A stretch of 64,000 nucleotides of DNA from Watersipora subatra (Eukaryota; Bryozoa; Gymnolaemata; Cheilostomatida; Watersiporidae). Of this stretch, positions 34,086 to 46,080 are shown in pieces; position 1 is the first letter of the stretch; each line of letters opens with the position of its first letter. The stretch lies in the NCBI RefSeq assembly GCF_963576615.1, contig NC_088708.1, positions 50,951,196-51,015,195 of the forward strand, read 5' to 3'. The notes below the pieces were generated by a model. It made no database searches, was not told the origin of the DNA, and was given only the letters and a program-made list of their open reading frames with translations. The position numbers and the translations under genes are program-made.

Positions 34086-37000
34086 TTAAAAAATATATGG
34101 AATAATTTTGTAAGGAACTTTGGATTTGTACTGGCGCCAATAAATACCATACTTGTCTGAGCATTTGAGGTCATCTCTGTGCGTTCGATGAATAAGCAAA
34201 AGAGTGAGAAAAATGAGGTAGGTGTAAGGGAGGATGTGATCGAAACCGCATGGTATAGACCAACATAAAGCTAAGCCGAGCTCAGGCAGGTAGTGAAAGT
34301 GTCGTGCCAGACCCCAGAATCCTGATACTAGGAGCAGACTAGATTTTTCCTCTCCTACAAAGAATTTAGCCTGTTAATGTTAATCGCTACAGATGATTAG
34401 GCTAAGATTATTATAGATCATTAAAAGCCATAAATAAACATTCATAACATTGAGAAAACCAGCCACACTTTAGCACAAGGTCACAAACAATGCTTCAACC
34501 TAAGCAGTGAAAAGAATGGCAATCAAAGAGGAATGCGCCGCCATAACACAAGTATTTGAAGGCGTTTCAGATGAGCAGCCAACTACAGTACATCATGTCC
34601 CAAAAACGTTTGTACTCAAGTAATGCCTGACATAAAATTTCTGAATCATATATTTTAGGAATATTCGAAATCTCACAGGTCATTGTTCTTATATTCCGCG
34701 CAATTACAAAAGGCGAGAGTAGGAGTCAGCTTTCTTTTCAACAGTCAATGCATTGGTATTAGAATCAAAAAGCAGATAACATCGTAACACAACACATGCT
34801 CGTTGTGTTCCATGGCAATATGAAGACTCGTAATTCCTAACAATGGTAATAAGAGTCGGAAATATAAAAAAAATCTTTGGAAAAATGGATGAAAATTTCA
34901 TTTCAAAAAAAAATTCACAAACCTTGGGATGTGCGATACTTGGCACGAATCACCTCCGGCTTCTTTCCCCATATTGTTGTTTGTCCATCGGTAGCCCTAA
35001 CATGCTGCCGCTGCCAATCGGCATCATAGTTGACAGCGATGCAGGTGAGACCGGCAGCAACAATGGCAAATGCTAACGGATAACTTAGAGCTATGGGATG
35101 TGATACCAAATAGAAGCTAAATGAAGCATACAATCCAGGAATAAAACAAAGACAACCCCAACAGATGTAGAAGCCAGCTCTATCAAGAATGATGTCAATA
35201 GTACACATATAGCCTGCTTCCCACCAGAAGAATTTAGTCAGATACACAACCAGAATGGCCACTGAGACAAAACTATTGATACTAGCATCAAAACCATGGA
35301 GCTCATATGCCTTCATCGCGAAGCAACAGGGGAGAAGGGCCCAAACTGTGCAGCCAAATCGACAGTTGGTGAATACCTGCAATAAAAAGGTTTTCCTATT
35401 ACAGCCAGGAAAAACTGAGACTGTCCAAAATAGTAGTTTTAGGCGCTAGTTAGAAGTATCCATAGCCTACTACACATGTGAAATATCACCGTACAGTATG
35501 CTGTACGATGGCATTATACTCAGGCAAACCAAATATTGACATTGACCAGCAGTGTCAGGGCTAACGCCTGAAGCTAGTCAGAAATAGTCAATAAAAATAC
35601 AGTATTGTGCCCACAACTGAAGGAAGATTATAAAGAAGCAGATGTCCAATGTAACTCTTGTTATATGACAAGGGTGCATGCAAGCAAAAGATTCACTAAT
35701 AGTGTCAATGCTACCAAATTCACATCTAGTGCATCTTGGCTAGAGAGAGGCTTTTACATGCATACGGCAAGGAAGATAACTCAATATTGGACCATTGTAT
35801 CACAAAATAAGAATTTCAACACTAGGTGTTTAAATTAATGCAAGCATAAGTTATGGATTTGGACCCTGAATGTAATTGTAAGTACCTTGTAAATAGACTA
35901 TTATGGATTTGGACCCTGAATGTAACTGTAGGTACCTTGTAAATAGACTATTATGGATTTGGACCCTGAATGTAATTGTAAGTACCTTGTAAATAGACTA
36001 TTATGGATTTGGACCCTTAATGTAACTGTGAGTACCTTGTAAATAGACTATTATGGATTTGGACCCTGAATGTAATTGTAAGTACCTTGTAAATAGACTA
36101 TTATGGATTTGGACCCTGAATGTAACTGTAAGTACCTTGTAAATAGACTATTATGGATTTGGACTCTGAATGTAATTGTAAGTACCTTGTAAATAGACTA
36201 TTATGGATTTGGACCCTGAATGTAAATGTAAGTACCTTGTAAATAGACTATTTAAAACCGGATGATTCATCTTACAAAAAATATTTTATACAACTTATAA
36301 AAACACTTTCACAAACCAAAACCACTTTTTGTTGTGAAAGTAACAAATCAAGTGTGTAAAACTGTTGGGGTTTGATTATCAAATACATCTTATTAACTTG
36401 TAGATATAAATTCAAAATTAAAATACTAGATGTTTGTTTACCTATAGCGAAGAAAATAATAAACTTATAGCATGGCCCTACAGAGCAGAGTCCTAAACAG
36501 ACAAACTTGACGATGCAAAAAAATGAACCCCAAAGGATTGATAGAAGCAAATATGAGTGAATAAAACATGATGGACAATTGGCTTTTCTGCATGTTCAAA
36601 TTGAATACTACTCATGAAGTTTTATTATGATATGGAGAGAAAACTCTTACAGGCACAAGTCAATTTTTACATTCAAATGTATACCTTAACATCGACTCCA
36701 AGTATCCTCGGGTATAGCTCAGTACCCCAGTAATAGTCAAAAACAGGATTGCCGCTGGTACCACAGTCTTTAGAAGAAGGTGCAACTATTCCCTTCACAT
36801 ACAACAAGACACAAAAGAGCCAAGCAAATGTATTCATATTAGCAAGCAATGAACCAAACTCGTCATAAACAATGGATGGCGAATATGGTGTATACAATTT
36901 CAAATAGGTGGTAAGCAAAACAAAGCTTATCATTGTGATGATGTATATCGAGAACCCATTATCTTTGTAAACAGGTACATGCCCAGTAGGTGTCATGGGA

Positions 37001-37371
37001 CCTTCTACACGTTTTCCTGGTACCAAAAATGTGAGCATCAGCTGGAAAATCATGTAACCTCCGATAATCGAAAGAGATAAGAATGATCCAAATGATACCT
37101 TAGACCAAACACTTAGAAGATATCCCACTGCGTTGTCAGATTTGGCAGCAGTACTAAAAAAGTCGTAATATGAGCCATTATGAAACACTACTGAATACCA
37201 AATCCACATGAGAAATGTAGGTCCTAAAAACACCAATGTTGATGGAAAGATAACGTTGGTTAGAAGGTGTGGAAGCATCGAAGACTCCGTTGCCGTTTTA
37301 TCTTGTTTTGAATGTCCATTAGATAAAGAGGAGCCATTAGTGGTAACAGATCCATTTCTAGAGCTTGCCAT
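34086..37371 (-). CDS. DHCR7: 7-dehydrocholesterol reductase (DHCR7), complete
   Basis: ER multi-pass sterol delta-7 reductase, the last step from 7-dehydrocholesterol to cholesterol using NADPH. Coding exons (minus): 37371-36685, 35376-34923, 34354-34086; phases 0 and 1 agree; 1410 nt, 469 aa (human 475). Visible family motifs: GTELYPR near the end of exon 1 (the GxExNPR sterol-reductase signature, Tyr for Asn), FFWWEAGYMCTIDI, the DGQTTIWGKKP loop, and in the last exon LLLVSGFWGLARHFHYLPEL and the C-terminal SKVPYKIIPYIF. About nine hydrophobic segments. The last exon starts at 34354 rather than the closer AG at 34339, because only that choice keeps phase. The ATG at 37371 follows a TTTCTTTACAG acceptor by 12 nt, so a 5' UTR intron or trans-splice site is likely. 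The canonical HFNY is HFHY here. Confidence 0.96.
35851..36250 (+). repeat. 50-bp tandem repeat, 8 copies
   Basis: Exactly eight 50-bp units beginning TTATGGATTTGGACCCTGAA, with one or two variable positions (TAATTG/TAACTG). They sit in DHCR7 intron 1. Uniform length and few differences suggest recent expansion. Confidence 0.97.
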
Positions 37372-37472
37372 TCTGCAATGAGCCTGTAAAGAAAGGGCAG
37401 TTGGAAAAGTTTGAGGAACAAAACCAATAAATTTGCCATCTGTCAATAATCTTCGATTTATCAAATTATGAA

Positions 37473-37623
37473 TCATATCTTAAAAGCTGTTGCCTGTTCA
37501 TCCTCAATGTCATCCTTAACTTTTGCGTCTGAATCAATGATAACATATTTTCCACTTGGGTTTTCAGTGCTTTCCCATGGCAAAAGTGTGCTTTTAAATG
37601 GTACTCGGCTTTGACACGGCGAG
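37473..37623 (-). CDS. Unassigned frame ending just upstream of DHCR7
   Basis: On the minus strand a roughly 50-codon open stretch runs from about 37623 to a TGA at 37475-37473. It ends in an acidic, helix-like tail (KYVIIDSDAKVKDDIEDEQA, then TAFKI). It has no ATG of its own and is preceded by an in-frame TAA, but an overlapping frame with an ATG at 37672 covers the same DNA. It could be the last exon of an upstream gene, a frameshifted small gene, or chance. I do not recognise a family. Confidence 0.3.
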
Positions 37624-38208
37624 GGAGCAGAGTAGTTTTTGGTTTATGAATCATCGCGTTTGTCAATTGCATTACTTTACATCACCGGATAGTTGATTTG
37701 AATTGACACCTGCTAGGAGAAATAACCTATAGTATACCAGAATGCTCGTAATACAAGCGTAATACAAGCGTTACAATGAAGTGAAGATATTGGCATGAAA
37801 ATTATGTGTCAGTTAAAACAGGTCTTTATGCAACAAAGACCATTTTTCAACAATCACTAATAAAAAACTATACACTATTTTTTCAATTATGAGCACAATC
37901 AGAATTAGTAACAGAAACATGCATTGTTTACTAGAGTTCATGGTGTATCACTCTTACATCACTGGTATAACAAACTGCTCCTTAAATCTTCCAGTATAAA
38001 AGTAAAACAACAACCATAATTCGGCTTGGTAGAACTTTAGATTTTCATACTAGATTTAGTAAATGAGCTGTGCTCTTAATTATTTGCATGGGCTAGGAAG
38101 ATGTTTAACAACATGCATCGATGTGTTCTCAGAGGTTAAATTCATTGCACAAATGACAGTAATATTAAAAACCTATAAATAGCATAAAAGGGTTAGTATT
38201 ACTAATAT

Positions 38209-38247
38209 CAATGATATACAGCCCCCCAAGGGGGCTGTATATCATTG
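38209..38247. repeat. 39-bp palindrome of MITE family G ends
   Basis: Two perfect 18-bp inverted arms (CAATGATATACAGCCCCC and its complement) separated by CAA. The arms match the terminal sequence of the element at 12508-13325, so this is an end-to-end terminus pair with the interior missing. Confidence 0.88.
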
Positions 38248-38358
38248 CTAATATGAACAAAATAAATCTTTTACAATGTTTTTTTATTTTTGAGGGATAG
38301 TAAGTCCTGCTACTGAGCATTTGAATGAAAATATTGTGGCATACTCTCATGAAGTCTT

Positions 38359-39009
38359 ATGCAGACCACGATAAATATGCTGCAATGTTTACATAGAGAA
38401 ATCAATATTTTTGATAACTATTGTGACACAGATGTAGTTAATGTCCTAGCAAGTAGGCCTATAGCGCATTATAAGGAATTATTCAATTTTAAATACAGCG
38501 ACATCAAGTGGCACGAGCATATTTTAAACATTACTAAGAAAAGTAATAAGGCACTCGGACTTATCCGACGCTGCCTTTTTAATGCAAGCATATCAACAAA
38601 AATTGTCGCCTATAACACAATTGTTCGACCATTACTCGAATATGCCTGTCAGGTATGGTCACCGCACGCAAAAGGCTTAACTGACAAATTAGAAACAATT
38701 CAAAGACGGGGGGTTCGATGGATTTTCAGACTCGGGCCTATGGATAGTGTCACAGAGTGCATGCGTGTAAATAACATCCAAGAACTAAAAGATAGAAGAG
38801 AAGATTTGGATTTGAAATTTTTAAAAAGAATTGTGTTTGGTCTATACGATCTAGACCTCAATAACTATATCTCTTTTAACCCATCCCACCAAACCCGTCA
38901 TGGAGTAGTCCACCCACATTTTAGGATAGACCAATATAAGCACTCTTTTTATAATAGAATGGCACCGAATGTTGTGGGTCAGGGCGTTGAAGACTCCCTC
39001 AGTTTTTAA
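38359..39009 (+). pseudogene. Non-LTR retrotransposon RT C-terminal fragment
   Basis: 216 codons matching the segment after the catalytic palm in LINE (jockey/CR1-type) reverse transcriptases. Key markers are WHEHILNITKKSNKALGLIRR, VRPLLEYACQVWSPH, and KLETIQRRGVRWI, in that order. The palm with its YxDD box and any endonuclease are absent, so this is a 5'-truncated copy. The frame is open to a TAA at 39007-39009, implying moderate age. Confidence 0.88.
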
Positions 39010-40700
39010 TACGATCTTGGTATTGCAACAAATTAGGTTTTAGCGTTCTTATCAATCATTTTATCTCAAATTTTATGTTCATATAATGCCCTCGGGCGTA
39101 TTGGACAGATTCGAATATATATAGCCAACAGAAAAAATATAATGGGATGCACAAGTTGATGAATAATTGTGCAAGCCATAAAATTTAAAATGTAACTGAC
39201 CGTAAATTGAAGGATGAATGTCATAAAAACAATGCGAAGCGAAATTGTGAATATTACAAATATTGCACCACTACACTGTTACAGGGAGAATGCTTTTCTA
39301 GAGCTACAGTAGACCTACTTTTATTGCAAAGGTGCCATAAGTGCAAATGCTAATTTATTTTAATCATGCTATGGAAGTTGCGAAATATGGGATCAAGTAC
39401 CACGTTATGACAAGCATCATTTACCTTAAAACAATTTTAACTCAAAGAAAAGATAACACACGTATGGAGAAAATGTATCGATAACATATATGAGAGAACT
39501 TTATTAGTTACATGGGTTATATTATCTAGCGTGCAAAAAATTGTGTAGGTTTACCTGAAATGCGAGCAGCTGAACACAATTGCGATAACGAAACGCGAAG
39601 CTACAAACAACTAGATCAAAGCTCCGACAGCACTCGTGTGATGATCAGTCATTCATTGTATTAGTTGTCTTTCGAGGTTATTCAGCCAATTGCATGGCTT
39701 TCATCAAACGTTTTGGAGCCGTTCGAATGATTTGATTGGTCGTGATGAAAAAGGTTTCAATGTCATTCATAATTGGCTCGTTTGTAATTTGGGATAGCTG
39801 TTCCATATAGCCTTAAATGTCGGTATTGCTGTCTACAAACAATAGACAACGCGAATGCATAAACCATATATTACTTATAGAGCCTTCGAGTCAATTTACG
39901 ATCAAATAGAAGCACTGCTTTCCGCCGCAGCGTGCACAATTTCATCGTTTATAGTATTTATGAAGCCATTTTTTGAAAGATGAGTTTTAAGAGTAACTAT
40001 CGTTTTCGTATTTTTGAGTTTAACAGCTTTTTAGTTTACTGAAGTATTGAACAAGAAAAATGTAAATTGTCGGACCAGAATCTATGTACCGTTAGCTTTT
40101 TTACAAGACAATATACAAGTTCGCTACAAATGTGCATAATTGCATAAATTTACGTCTCAATTAAAGCCCTGATCCATTATATGGTTATTAATTGAATTCT
40201 ATGAATTTGTATGGTGATACTAGGTGAAGAAATGTGGCAGACAACATCAATAATAGTTTCCTCGTTTAATAATACCACATTCGAATCAGTGCATTCGTTG
40301 CACGAAAGTGTCATAATGGTTATGAAGAACAATATTTTCGCGAAGGTTATTTGGCGGACATGACCTTTGCTAATCTGACTTTTAACGTTAGTTCGTTTTG
40401 CTAAGCTTTTAAGAAGCACTTGTAAAACTGCTGGGAGTGACAGATATGGTCAATTTAAGATGTCTATTGTTACGACTACATTAATGTTGGTTCTTCTGTG
40501 GCGGACTTTAAGCAATAACAACATTTCATTTTATTCATCGTTGAAGGATTAGTCTAAAAAATTACTGATGTGACAGTAAACATTTGTATAAAGACTGGAA
40601 ATGTCTCAGCTAGAATAGCTTGATAAAGTTTGGTCTCAAAGACTAAGGAATAAAACATTCGCTAATTTAAACTTGCAGTAGAAAGTAATTGAAAAAGGCA
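39010..40700. other. No gene recognised
   Basis: AT-rich sequence upstream of DHCR7 on the minus strand. It may hold the DHCR7 promoter and a 5' noncoding exon, but I cannot place either. The LINE fragment's 3' UTR may extend to about 39160. Confidence 0.5.
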
Positions 40701-40905
40701 AAAGAAGAGCGGGTCGAGTGAAACGCGTGACTTGAGATGAATTGCGTGACGCTGCGGAATGGCTAAAATTATGCCAGGTCGTCATAAAATCCCTCCCAAT
40801 GACTCACCAGATGCATTTTAAGTAATATCTCAACAAACCAGTGATTTTCTTTTCAAGTTTACATTATTTTCAAGCTAATACAGGTCAAAGTTTTTTTCAA
40901 GCATT

Positions 40906-41094
40906 TGTAGTATAAGCTTAACCTTAAGCTATACCTTAAATAGTAGAAGTACTGTATAAGCCTCCAAAGCACGTCCAGCAGGCTCGCCATCCTAGGCAAA
41001 AAGCGCTTCGGGTATCTCCGTCAATTATCGTCTAGGTTCGCCAGTACTTCGTGACTTTCCGTTAGGGTCAATGCCGTTCTTACTATATCCTACA
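40906..41094 (-). repeat. 3' LTR of the Gypsy element
   Basis: 189 bp, same length as its partner. A purine-rich tract on the minus strand (GGAAGG, then AAAGGTGAGG) directly precedes it at 41095-41116, as expected of a polypurine tract. Confidence 0.93.
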
Positions 41095-41358
41095 CCTCAC
41101 CTTTAAGCTTCCTTCCAGGGTGCGGTCACACCCTCTCTACAACATAAATACAAACCCCCAGCAGTAACCTCTCTGTTTTTCTTCATATATATTTGTATAC
41201 CTTTATTTAGATGAACCTCCTCCTTAATCTTCCCATATTAATTACGTTCACTCTCCTTATTTCTCTGGCCCAGTCTCTCGTCATATCTCTCGTTGGGTGA
41301 ATACCATCCCTCAGAAGTTGTGGTCTGAATCTATACGTGTGGTTCTTTCTAGTGAAAA

Positions 41359-41850
41359 TCATCCTATGCATATATATATCACATTCCTAGCCATATTGAA
41401 ATCAATGATTAGTCTGTTCTCGACCACAACCATCCTTCTCACTATCCTAGTATCCCGTTCATTGTCATTTCTTACACTCCTGTCCCTACTCCTTGCCCTT
41501 AAAGCTAAATGATTGTTATAACTGGCAAAGTCCATGGGATAGCTTGTACAAATGACTATAGTAATGTCATTTCTGAACATCCGTATTTTATAAAGTTTGT
41601 GTATCTCATTCGAAGTACCATTATTGGGTCTATCTAAACTACATTGTCCTAAACTACCCGAATAATTAATCCTAACAAACCTTACAGGCCCTACATGAAC
41701 ATAGATAATAGAATTGCGAAACTGTCCAAAGTCTGATGTTATATTTTGTAACGCCTCTTTCCACGTCAGACCTTGGTATTGATTTAATCTCAAACGGGGA
41801 GTCCTCCAACTCCTTCACAATAGAGTTTCCCAGAACAAAGGTTTTCATGA
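41359..41850 (-). pseudogene. Extra 3' ORF in Gypsy, possibly SGNH-like
   Basis: Between pol and the 3' LTR, where an env would sit. The minus strand reads FVLGNSIVKELED from about 41850, then shifts frame into GLTWKEALQNI and IIYVHVGPVRFVR (41359-41793). The order GxSIV, GLTW, YVHVGPVRF resembles blocks I to III of SGNH/GDSL hydrolase-like proteins. No signal peptide or transmembrane helix is obvious, which argues against an envelope protein. The assignment is tentative. Confidence 0.4.
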
Positions 41851-41941
41851 CTACAACATATTATCAGTCATAACAAAGCATTTACCAACAACGGTTTTAA
41901 ACCTGAGGATGTTATCAGGATAAACTGAGGAAATCAGATAA

Positions 41942-42349
41942 TTATAAATCAAACTGCTTTGGAAGTTTCGATTGCTTTCCTGATTTTGTGACATATACTG
42001 GTTTGGGATCACTATGTCGTTTACTAGATATTATTCCTCTAGGTGATGACTGTGTCTGTTGTTGTGGTTCCTCTCTTTCTTTCATAGCTTGTTGTCTCTG
42101 AAGAATTAAACTGTCGTCTTGATGTGCATTTATTAACCGAACTGTTTCCTGTCGGTAACTCATTTCCCCGCCTGTTCTCACTAGTATATGTACTCGTTGT
42201 CTCCTGAGTAATTTTCTATCATCTTCTTGTCCCCTTTTTGTATGTTCTTCATGTACTGTTCTTGACTCTTCGGGACATCCTGCTGCTGTTTGCCCCTTTT
42301 CTTTAGGCAGTTCTGGAGAAGCCTGCACTTCTTCTGACTCCGTATTCAC
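41942..42349 (-). pseudogene. Gypsy pol C-terminal tail
   Basis: A Glu/Gln/Arg-rich low-complexity frame ends VYVTKSGKQSKLPKQFDL, resembling the basic RTRSGR-type tail after Gypsy integrases. It is separated from the integrase core by about 160 bp with stops. Confidence 0.6.
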
Positions 42350-42509
42350 TTCACCTCTTCCTACTACATGAGCCCGATTTCTCCTAAAAGTGTATCATTA
42401 GAATTTTTAGCAACTACATGTACTTCCCTTCTTCTAGTAGCTACTACTCGAGCTGGAACACTCTGACCTCCTGGATTATTTACAACCACTGGCTGATTTA
42501 TAGTTAAAT

Positions 42510-43278
42510 CTAATCTCGGTTTTGTCGCGTATCGTTTGTTATACCATGAGTTTTTTTGGCTCGAATTTGTGCCTCTTTATTCTTCAGCTCTTTCAAGTCA
42601 ACTCTTCCTTCGGGCAGAATGCCCATCGAATTCCTCGATCTGTTGAACAATAATTGCGCTGATGAATAACTATTTGACAATGGATTGTGCCTATACATAC
42701 ACAACGCTGCTTGCAAGTTGGTATTCTTTTTCATCAGACCTTTTACTGTTTTTACTGCCCTTTTGGCTTGACCATTGCTTCGGGGGCAACGTGGCGCACT
42801 CGTAATGTGTTCGATGTTCCATTTTCTGAAAAAAATTTGCATGTCTTTCAAAACAAACTGGGCCATTGTCTCTGACCATGGTGTTCGGAATCCCTATGGT
42901 ACATCATAGTTCTTCCAGAATTCTTATGACTAAAGATGAGCTGGACCAGTCCTTCAACTCATGCACTGTAACAAATCTGCTAAAATAATCTATCACCAAC
43001 AGGTATTCTTTTTCAAATATATCCATTGCCAATCTCCACCAGGGTCTCTTTGGTATCGGAGTAGTTACCAATGGTTCCCTTGGTTTCACCCGAAACTGTT
43101 CGCATTTGTCACAATTCTCGACCATTGTTCTAATTTCTGCAGTCATACCCGGCCACCAGACTATCTCCGTTGCTCTTCGGATGCTTTTTGTTTCTCCTTG
43201 ATGTCCCTTATGTATATCTTCTAGCACTCTCTGCCTTTCCATCAATGGAATAAATGCGCGATTGTTGTATAAAACCAT
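42510..43278 (-). pseudogene. Gypsy integrase, frameshifted
   Basis: 42904-43278 carries the HHCC zinc region (HKGHQGETKS ... CDKCEQF) and the first catalytic Asp in MDIFEKEYLLVIDYFSRF. The core continues in another frame with VRDNGP, and the C-terminal piece at 42510-42866 reads SNGQAKRAVKTVK, where the catalytic glutamate of the DD(35)E triad is Lys. Confidence 0.88.
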
Positions 43279-43317
43279 ACCATCAACATATGTCAGAAAA
43301 TCCTTAAACGTGTAACA

Positions 43318-43982
43318 CTATTTAGCTACTTCCGACAATCTCTTCAAGTCCGGCCATCCATCTACGATGTATTTACGTAACAGCACTACTAATTCATCTT
43401 GTAGTGGTGTTGCTTTGATTCTGTTTAATCTGTTTGGGGCCATTGAGATTGCTGTTATCATTTCTAATACCATCTCCGAGTCCTTCAACTCGTCTACGTC
43501 TTTTCCTATCTCTTCCACTAGTGCCCTTGACAACACATCAGCCAGCACTAACTTTTTACCAGGTGTATATGTGATCGAGTACCTATATGCCATCATTTGT
43601 AGTCGGAAACGTTGTACTCTAACTGGTAGCTTGGCCATTTTTTGTTACCTAGTACTGCTAGTAGTAGCTTGTGATCAGTTTTTATTGTAAAATCTCTTCC
43701 TCCCACATAGTAGTCAAACTTGTCGCACGCCCAGGCTATAGCCATGGCTTCCTTTTCTATTTGTGCATAGTGCATTTCTGCCGAAGTGAGGGCCCTCCAA
43801 GCATAAGCTACAGGTCTCCACTCTTCATCGACCTTTTTTAATACAACTGCGCCCAATCCATAGAACGACAAATCAGCACTGATCATTGTGTCAGCAGACA
43901 AAGAGTGCGGAACCAATACTGGGGTATTTGTTAAAATCTCTTTGACATTTTTAAACTGTTCGTTTTGTAGTTCTCCCCACAC
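43318..43982 (-). pseudogene. Gypsy RNase H, frameshifted
   Basis: 43593-43982 holds SADLSFYGLGAVV, QIEKEAMAI and IKTDHKLL, the RNase H acidic residues. The C-terminal tail with TPGKKLVLADVLSRA continues in another frame at 43318-43638, so a frameshift lies near 43600-43640. Confidence 0.88.
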
Positions 43983-44117
43983 CCAATCACAGTCTGCCTA
44001 ATAGCTGACATAAATTATGAGTCCTATCCGCTAAAAGCTGAGTAAATTTTCCCAAGTAGTTGACCATTCCAAAAAACCGTTTTAATTCTGTTCTATTGGA
44101 TGGTTTCGGAAAATTTG

Positions 44118-44819
44118 TCACAGATATGTTTTTTTTTTCGGATCAACTCTTATTCCCTTTTCGTCAATTATGTGGCCTATAAATTTTGTTTTGTTCACTT
44201 CAAACTCGCATTCATCTGAATTAAGAGTAATGCCTGCTTTTTCCAATCTATCGAGTACTTTCCTCAGTCTTGTATCGTGTTCTTCTTTAGATGTGCCATG
44301 AACCAAGCTGTCATCCATTTGACAAATAACCCCTCCAAGGCCCATTAACACTTTCTGCATTTCTCTTTGGAACATTTGTAGGGCAGAACTTATTCCAAAT
44401 GGCAATCTTTTACAAAATATTCTGCCAAACGGTGTAATAAATGTTGTCATCTTCTGTGATTCAGGGTGTAATTCTAACTGCCAATAACCACAATTGGCAT
44501 CTAATTTACTGAACACTTAGAAGTTTTCCAACTCTGTCTGTGTCTCCTCTGAAGTCGGAAGTGGGTGGTATTCTCTGCCTACAGCTCTGTTAAGGTTAGG
44601 GAAGTCTATACAGACACGAAGCTTCCCATTTTTTTAGACACTGCGGTGCAAGGGGTGCACCATTCTGTCGGCTCTTCAATTTTCTCAATTACTTCAAGTC
44701 GCTCCATCCTTCGCAGTTCTTCTTCCATTGGTTTACTTCGCGCTGCTGCGACCCTTCGAGAGACACTCTGTACGAATGGGTCAATCTTTTCATTCATTGA
44801 TATTTTCACTTTAGTGTAA
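44118..44819 (-). pseudogene. Gypsy reverse transcriptase, broken
   Basis: Two fragments, 44606-44819 and 44118-44516, with an in-frame stop just before FSKLDANCGYWQ and a frame change upstream. The first catalytic Asp (KLDA) is present, RLPFGISSA is conserved, and the YxDD box reads QMDD. The stop alone prevents a full polyprotein. Confidence 0.9.
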
Positions 44820-45033
44820 TGATCCTAACCCTACAAACAGTTTAGAATACTCATTTTTCTAATCACTTCCTTTCACTTTTTCTACAGTTCCTACAAACTG
44901 TATCAACCCTAACTTTGTTATTGCTGGCTTTCCCAACAATGGTAAAACTAGATTGTCTACAAAGTAAACAGTTTTCTAAACTTTTCTACTTCTATTAAAC
45001 AAGTTTACAACAGCCTGACCAGTAACAACCAGT

Positions 45034-45324
45034 TCATGGTCTCAATGTTTTATTCAAACATCTTGTATTTCTTACATACTTTCTAAATTCCGATGGAATG
45101 GCTGTTACTGCTGCTCCAGTATATATTTTGAATTTAATTATTCGGGTATTTACCTTAATATCTACTAACCAAACTTTTGACGTTTCAGTTAGTGATTCAG
45201 ACGCTTCATCTAGTCTTTCATAGTCACTTAAAAATAGACCATCATACTCAACTTCCTCAGCTCTATTTTCGTAGCCTACTTTACAGACCTTAGCCCTTGC
45301 CCAATGTCCATGACCTTTGCACAT
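45034..45324 (-). pseudogene. Gypsy nucleocapsid/protease remnant
   Basis: Begins CKGHGHWARAKVC, the remains of a CCHC knuckle, and ends in the aspartic-protease region. The active-site D-[ST]-G-A reads YTGA here, so the catalytic aspartate is lost. Confidence 0.78.
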
Positions 45325-45383
45325 ATCTTTTGAATGCGCTGGTTTAATGTAGAAGTCACAGTAGGGGCCTTTTTGCCATTATT

Positions 45384-46080
45384 TTATCTTTGTTTTCTCT
45401 CACTACTAAATCTATCCTTACGATAATCTTCACCTGACCTAGTTAGATATCCTGTCCTATATTGTCTAACAGCATCCAAGCTTTGGGACTGTTTGACTGT
45501 ATCCGAATTTTCCGTATCCATCTCTTGGCTTGTCATCTTTGATGCCTGAGCATGGTGACCTACATAATGTTTAGCTTTGGTTATGCATTTATTCAGGTTT
45601 AAGTCCTCTATATTTATTGAATATTCCCTAAGTTTATCGTCAGCAACTCCTACAACTATCCTATCCTTCACCATTTCATCACGAATTGTTCTATAGTCAC
45701 AATTGTCTGCCTGTGACTGTATTTGTGTAGTAAACTGATGGATAGACTGAGTTGCTTGCTTGATACTGTTAAACTTGACTCGTTCAAAAATAACAGTTTT
45801 TACAGGTTCAAAATGTCGATCAAACATGGCTATTACATTATCTAATGTTTTGGTTCTTATGTAGCATAAAAGGTGAATTGATTATATATCGGCATGCTAT
45901 CAGATCCCATCAAGAGTAGCAAACTGGCAATTTGTTGATCAGCCTCCATTTCTGAATATTTCTGAGCAATTTTCAGTATCTCAAATTAGGCTTTAAAAAC
46001 TTTCCAATTGAGTGCTAAATTTTTACCTTTAAAATTTAATCTCTGCACAGAATGATCTTCTCTACTTTCAGCCATGTCAA
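45384..46080 (-). pseudogene. Gypsy gag remnant
   Basis: The best frame, 45384-45827, is helical and basic, with the pattern FERVKFNSIKQ...IHQFTTQIQ...CDYRTIRDEMVKDRIV, typical of Gypsy capsid C-terminal parts. Upstream portions to about 46080 are broken by stops. Confidence 0.75.

Noticed and set aside
34339-34340. Alternative DHCR7 last-exon acceptor (CTAG at 34339)
   Set aside because: It is out of phase with the preceding donor; the acceptor before 34354 restores the frame.
40177-40419. 80-codon minus-strand frame upstream of DHCR7
   Set aside because: No family resemblance, no splice signals that tie it to DHCR7, average composition.
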